A stretch of DNA of 64,000 bases from assembly GCA_034387635.1 (NCBI GenBank), contig JAOANU010000001.1, positions 806,001 to 870,000 of the forward strand. The letters run 5' to 3'. The position numbers and the translations under genes were made by a program. Under the pieces are notes generated by a model. That model saw only the letters and a list, made by a program, of their open reading frames with translations. It had not been told where the DNA came from and did no database searches. Every line of letters begins with the position of its first letter. Within the stretch, counting starts at the first letter, position 1. Shown piece by piece: positions 61,660 through 64,000 of this stretch. Source of the DNA: Rhodosporidiobolus odoratus (Eukaryota; Basidiomycota; Microbotryomycetes; Sporidiobolales; Sporidiobolaceae).

Positions 61660-62330
61660 CTCGAGGGGGAAGTGGGGTCAAGGTGAGGGTATTGACTGGG
61701 TATTGCACAGTATGTATCGCGGCAGCAGCAACCTGAATACTTCGCCGCAGGTAGCGACGGTCTTGCGGTCGAAAGAGACGGAAACGGTGCAGTGGTATCC
61801 GTCGGCTGCCAGTGATAAGTTGTGTATGAATCGCCGGCGATGAGGACAGCCCTGGACTGGCGGTCTCCAGCTTGATTGAGCCAAGCCTCGAATGGCAATA
61901 TTCCATTGTACGAACAAGTCTCGAAGGGAATGATCAGCGAGACCTGCGCTCTTGACGAAAAGGGAAAGGTCGAGGAAAGAGGCGGGTCGAGGTCGAGAAC
62001 CCGAAAAGACAGGTGAACGGGTTTTCTTGGGTGCTTCACGGCTGCTCCAGCGTCCGGAGTGACCATGGGAAGACTGGGACAATGACTAGCGAACAAGAGC
62101 GTGCAACGGTGAATGCCAAGTCAGAATGACCTTCTCAGTCCGCCTGCCCGCCAGCCTTGGAAATGCAAGTTAGACTCACCCTAGCACCGCTATCACGGCC
62201 AGCAGCCAGCATCTCGCCCGGAAGTGACAAAGGGGAAGCCAGACCTTCGAGAAAACGGGCCTGAGACGAGTCAAATGCTGAAGAAAATTGCGTGAGTATA
62301 TATTAAGGGATACTGAGCGGACATGGCTCG
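61660..62330. other. Unresolved region, possible minus-strand exons
   Basis: No complete gene assigned. On the minus strand, after an acceptor TTCTTCAG at about 62284, the text AFDSSQARFLEGLASP/LSLPGEMLAAGRDSG reads like coding sequence up to a donor GTGAGT at about 62181. A further open stretch (about 62080-61680) follows an acceptor at about 62090. Frames do not join cleanly to the gene at 60046-61659 or to FCY1. Confidence 0.35.
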
Positions 62331-62389
62331 CTAGCAGAGGCTCAGATGAGGGTGCTCGTTCTGCAGCGATGGATCACGCAGATCAGGCG

Positions 62390-63392
62390 TTAGCTGCGCG
62401 CCACGATGGCAAGGTATTGCACGAAAGGCGTGTCGTGGTGCAGGAAAAGGGCGAGAGGACATACCGTTTCCTTGTGATCCTCCTCGCCAATATCCTCGTT
62501 CCAAATCTCCGGGTACTTCTGGATGAACTCGGCCATCAATGCCTTGCACGAGTCCAGATTGAGGTTCACAACTTCCACACCTACGGAAAAGGCTCGAGTC
62601 AGCGGATGCAAAGAAAGCGATATCGCCCGGCCGCGGAGGCCTGTTTGGCAAGGGGCTTACCGTGCTCTCGCAGCGTATGTTCTCCGCCTGCGCACTCCCA
62701 GGAGCAGGGTCAGCCATCATCTCCCGCGGAGCCAATGCTGCGAGGAACGACGAGAACGGAGAGGGGATAAGCCTGAGAGAACGCACCAGTAAACGTGTCA
62801 TTCTCGCCCATCACGCATCGCTTGATCCCAAACAAGATCATAGCTCCAGTGCACATAGAGCAGGGAGAGAGGGTTCTGCAGTTTAGGGAGAAAATCAGTC
62901 GGGAGCCGAGTAGGAGTATCGTCGGGTCAGCACTTACGTGTACATGGTACAGTCCTTATAAACCGACGCAGGCAAGCGGCCAATGCACTCCAGGCAGTCA
63001 GTCTGCGGTAGGGAGCGGGTCAACAGGCAAATTCTGCAACGGAACCCGTCTTTTCTTCCGCAGTCTCCTCGACGGGCGGGCCGGCTTCTTAGCTTCTTCG
63101 GAGACGCACCTCTCCATGCTTCGTCGGCGAGTTCTCTTGCACCCGTCGATTCCGCCCCACGCCGATCACGACGCCGTCATTCCTCACGAGTGCCGCTCCA
63201 ACTGTACACTCGATGGCTTCTCAGCATTGTCCGACCTGGCGACGCTGACTTGGGCTGCGACGTACTAGGTACTCCCTTCTCAAACTTGAGAGCCCGTTCT
63301 GCCTGAAAGACTGCATGCGCCATGTTCCGTAGATCATCCTGTCGGGGTGACTGAACGGGCGGGGTTTTGTAGGTCGTCTGGGGTGTGAGCAT
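62390..63392 (-). CDS. FCY1: Cytosine deaminase
   Basis: Zinc enzyme converting cytosine to uracil in pyrimidine salvage. Six exons: 63392-63266, 63201-63110, 63002-62938, 62875-62787, 62687-62661 and 62580 onward. Motifs in order: MAHAVFQAERALKFEKGVPI, GAALVRNDGVVIGVGRNRR, QENSPTKHGE (zinc ligand His71 and catalytic Glu73), TDCLECIGRLPASVYKDCTM, TLSPCSMCTGAMILFG (zinc ligands Cys100 and Cys103), KRCVMGENDTF and FIQKYPEIWNEDIGE, the near-terminal signature of yeast Fcy1. Reading straight through gives 196 residues ending at 62390. A GTATGT after EEDHKET instead suggests one more intron with a short last exon ending near 62333. The start at 63392 is chosen; 63323 is the next Met. A perfect 16-bp-arm palindrome lies about 70 bp upstream. 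Confidence 0.93.
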
Positions 63393-63462
63393 GGCGGTGA
63401 GAGCGTTCAAACGAGGTGCGAATAGCGGAAACGACGGTGAAGCAGCCGGGCGCGGGTGAAGC

Positions 63463-63499
63463 GCGCTCAACCGCGCTAGCGGTTAGCGCGGTTGAGCGC
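63463..63499. repeat. Perfect palindrome (16-bp arms, 5-bp loop) upstream of FCY1
   Basis: Arms GCGCTCAACCGCGCTA (63463-63478) and TAGCGCGGTTGAGCGC (63484-63499) with loop GCGGT. It lies 71-107 bp upstream of the FCY1 start codon, in the promoter or leader. Confidence 0.95.
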
Positions 63500-64000
63500 C
63501 TTCGGAAATGGCTGAATCCCTCACTTTCTGTCGAGGCTTCGCCTACACCCATAGGGATCCGCCATAGCTGGTCTCTCTCGTATCAGCAGTTCCGTACCTT
63601 ATTCACCGTACCTTCGTCGACGGAACCTCGCGGCATCATCACCGACGAAAGGTCTCCGAACTCATGCGGAGTTTTCGGGGTGCTCGGAGAGTGATGTTTT
63701 CAGCAGGCGCGTGTGCGGCCGCGGCAACACTGGGTACGCAGACTTGTAGGCAGCGTTCGTTAGCGTTGGCGGCATGACCAGCCCCGAGGCAAGGTGATTG
63801 ATAGTGAGCGACCTGGAAACCTCGAGCAGGCACATCCGTCGAGATCGCGAGGTATAGATAAGCCGGGTGGCGGAAGCTGGGGCTAAGAAAAGCCTTTTTT
63901 TCTCCCGTCCAAACCCGTCCGTGCTGGTGCTTCGCTCACCCTATCTCTCCACCGCTATACTCTCCTGCCCGTGTATCGCTCTTCCTGCTTCCCGTCTACA
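63500..64000. other. Right-edge region, probable promoter of an off-window + strand gene
   Basis: No supported coding region. The last 100 bp are strongly CT-rich (about 63897-64000), the composition seen upstream of + strand start codons elsewhere in the window, so a gene may begin just beyond the edge. Confidence 0.4.

Overview
This window is nuclear DNA of a fungus, most likely a basidiomycete. It is GC-rich. Genes are densely packed on both strands and broken by many short introns (about 47-213 nt, most 55-80) with GTRNGY-type donors, a CTGAC/CTNA-like branch site and a pyrimidine-rich acceptor. Protein features (disordered Ser/Pro-rich extensions, an intron-split HMG box, a GH16 wall protein anchored by a transmembrane segment) recall Pucciniomycotina red yeasts or relatives such as Rhodotorula, Leucosporidium or Microbotryum. 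That placement is inference. No bacterial, viral or organellar segment was seen, and no tRNA, rRNA or CRISPR array was found.

Layout. 1-4047 (-): SPO22/ZIP4-like meiosis protein, cut by the left edge. 5439-7654 (+): HMG-box transcription factor, divergent from the meiosis gene. 8104-12135 (-): gelsolin-domain protein. 12.1-13.6 kb: an inverted copy of the gelsolin gene's 5' flank and a dead fragment of an F-box/LRR-like gene. 14054-17661 (+): RGP1. 17852-19499 (-): F-box-like pseudogene. 19698-21267 (-): its intact paralog. 21922-24254 (-): PAB1. 24928-28627 (-): CYC8/SSN6. 28.6-31.9 kb: gene-free, repeat-bearing. 31950-33163 (+): AhpD-like protein. 33462-35578 (-): PSD1. 36053-38349 (+): GH16-like membrane protein. 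38594-42387 (+): MSH1. 42762-45313 (-): secreted repeat protein of unknown function. 46125-48458 (+): EDC3. 48823-50546 (-): NKAP. 50725-52157 (+): PHB1. 52330-54901 (-): MFAP1. 54976-56292 (+): GNAT acetyltransferase. 56989-58541 (+): another F-box-like paralog. 58736-59643 (-): degenerate kinase-like protein. 60046-61659 (-): unknown disordered protein. About 62390-63392 (-): cytosine deaminase FCY1. The last 0.6 kb looks like a promoter.

Functional themes. mRNA metabolism: PAB1, EDC3, NKAP and MFAP1. Transcription: CYC8 and the HMG factor. Mitochondria: PSD1, MSH1, PHB1. Rab/Golgi traffic: RGP1. Cell wall: GH16-like protein. Meiosis: SPO22-like protein. Most are conserved housekeeping genes and do not form a single pathway.

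The less ordinary parts are a local F-box/LRR-like family with two intact-looking, one broken and one fragmentary member; a GH16-like protein whose predicted nucleophile is glycine; a kinase-like protein lacking its catalytic residues; a secreted protein built from a Cys-containing repeat not recognised here; and several palindromes and duplications between genes. Exon boundaries were set by eye. For most multi-exon genes the summed exon length is a multiple of three, as noted in the entries.
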